DNA of 33,181 bases from Microscillaceae bacterium (GTDB lineage: Bacteria; Bacteroidota; Bacteroidia; Cytophagales; Microscillaceae): NCBI GenBank assembly GCA_003483885.1, contig DMXI01000552.1:1-33181 (forward strand). The letters are read 5' to 3'. This document shows, piece after piece, positions 32,931-33,181 of this stretch (its first letter is position 1; each line of letters starts with the position of its first letter). A model generated the notes under the pieces. The model had not been told where the DNA came from. It worked only from the letters and a program-made list of their open reading frames with translations, and did not search any database. Both the position numbers and the translations under genes were made by a program.

Positions 32931-33181
32931 TCAGCGTTTTTTTCGGGCTACAGGCTTTTCTTGTCTAATTTCTTCTTCTGATTGTACGCGATTGCTGGCT
33001 TTCTTTTTATAAAAAATGGCTACAAAAGGAACCAAAAAAGCAATAAATACGATGATGGGGCCAAGGGTGAGTCCCATAAAACCAAAGCCAAATTCTTCTT
33101 TGTCGCTGGACATGACAATGTATCCAATAATTAACAACAAAATCCCTCCTAACATAATGATGTAGTTTTCGCGGGTAAATG
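32931..33181 (-). CDS. DUF3098 membrane protein, 5' end outside window
   Basis: A partial gene. The frame continues upstream of the internal ATG at 33155 to the window edge as FTRENYIIMLGGILLL, which is the usual start of the DUF3098 core, so the true start lies beyond 33181. Two membrane spans are visible (MLGGILLLIIGYIVM and LGPIIVFIAFLVPFVAIFY) with the short segment DKEEFGFGFMG between them. A basic cytoplasmic tail ends in KPVARKKR. It is a small inner-membrane protein of unknown function that commonly precedes uppP and truB in Bacteroidetes, often next to cell-division ftsX-like genes. Confidence 0.88.
   Translation of the reverse strand, partial: FTRENYIIMLGGILLLIIGYIVMSSDKEEFGFGFMGLTLGPIIVFIAFLVPFVAIFYKKKASNRVQSEEEIRQEKPVARKKR

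Noticed and set aside
1..33181. CRISPR array, tRNA, rRNA or prophage genes
   Set aside because: Looked for in the intergenic regions. No regularly spaced direct repeats, no T-arm or cloverleaf tRNA signature and no phage structural genes were found; the cloverleaf at 3847-3940 lacks tRNA consensus bases.

Overview
The window looks like a chromosomal segment of a marine gliding-type Bacteroidota, order Cytophagales. This is an inference from three things: four very large secreted proteins ending in a type IX secretion (Por) sorting domain, a TPR-type histidine kinase with a LytTR regulator, and the order DUF3098-uppP-truB-ribF. A Microscilla-like organism would fit, but I cannot confirm a species. 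Base composition is AT-rich and Shine-Dalgarno signals are mostly weak, as usual for the phylum.

Layout. 1-472 holds no gene, only degenerate hairpin repeats and one copy of a 36-bp dispersed repeat. 473-3529 is a divergent signalling pair: a periplasmic-TPR HisKA_2 histidine kinase and a LytTR response regulator. 3971-13435 carries two co-oriented secreted proteins, a 1972-residue multidomain glycoside hydrolase and a 925-residue G8/beta-helix protein of the CEMIP type. A 94-nt cloverleaf-shaped repeat precedes the first. 13777-15276 encodes a membrane PilJ-N/SpoIIE phosphatase. 15442-20457 (minus) encodes a 1671-residue adhesin-like protein with PKD, MAM-like and Omp28-like modules. 20458-23361 is an accessory, repeat-rich island with an IS110-family transposase broken by two -1 frameshifts at A8 and A9 runs. 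23362-24964 has two convergent short-chain dehydrogenases separated by a 19-bp perfect inverted repeat. 25076-29368 (minus) is a fourth giant T9SS cargo protein with duplicated LamG-like and three Calx-beta domains. 29808-33181 returns to conserved genes: a small secreted CxFCG protein, then (minus) ribF, truB, uppP and the start-truncated DUF3098 gene.

How the genes fit together. The four T9SS cargo proteins and the G8/GH pair point to extracellular polysaccharide binding and breakdown. No SusC/SusD pair and no T9SS machinery gene lies in the window. The kinase/regulator pair and the SpoIIE phosphatase are plausible local sensors, but nothing in the sequence ties them to particular targets. 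uppP supplies undecaprenyl phosphate for the envelope, truB modifies tRNA U55 and ribF makes FMN/FAD.

The best leads for something undescribed are the cloverleaf element at 3847-3940, the IS110 locus (double slippage-type frameshift, candidate bridge RNA and flanking repeats), the 19-bp cruciform at 24065-24133, and the unassigned alpha-rich N-terminal half of the 1972-residue protein.
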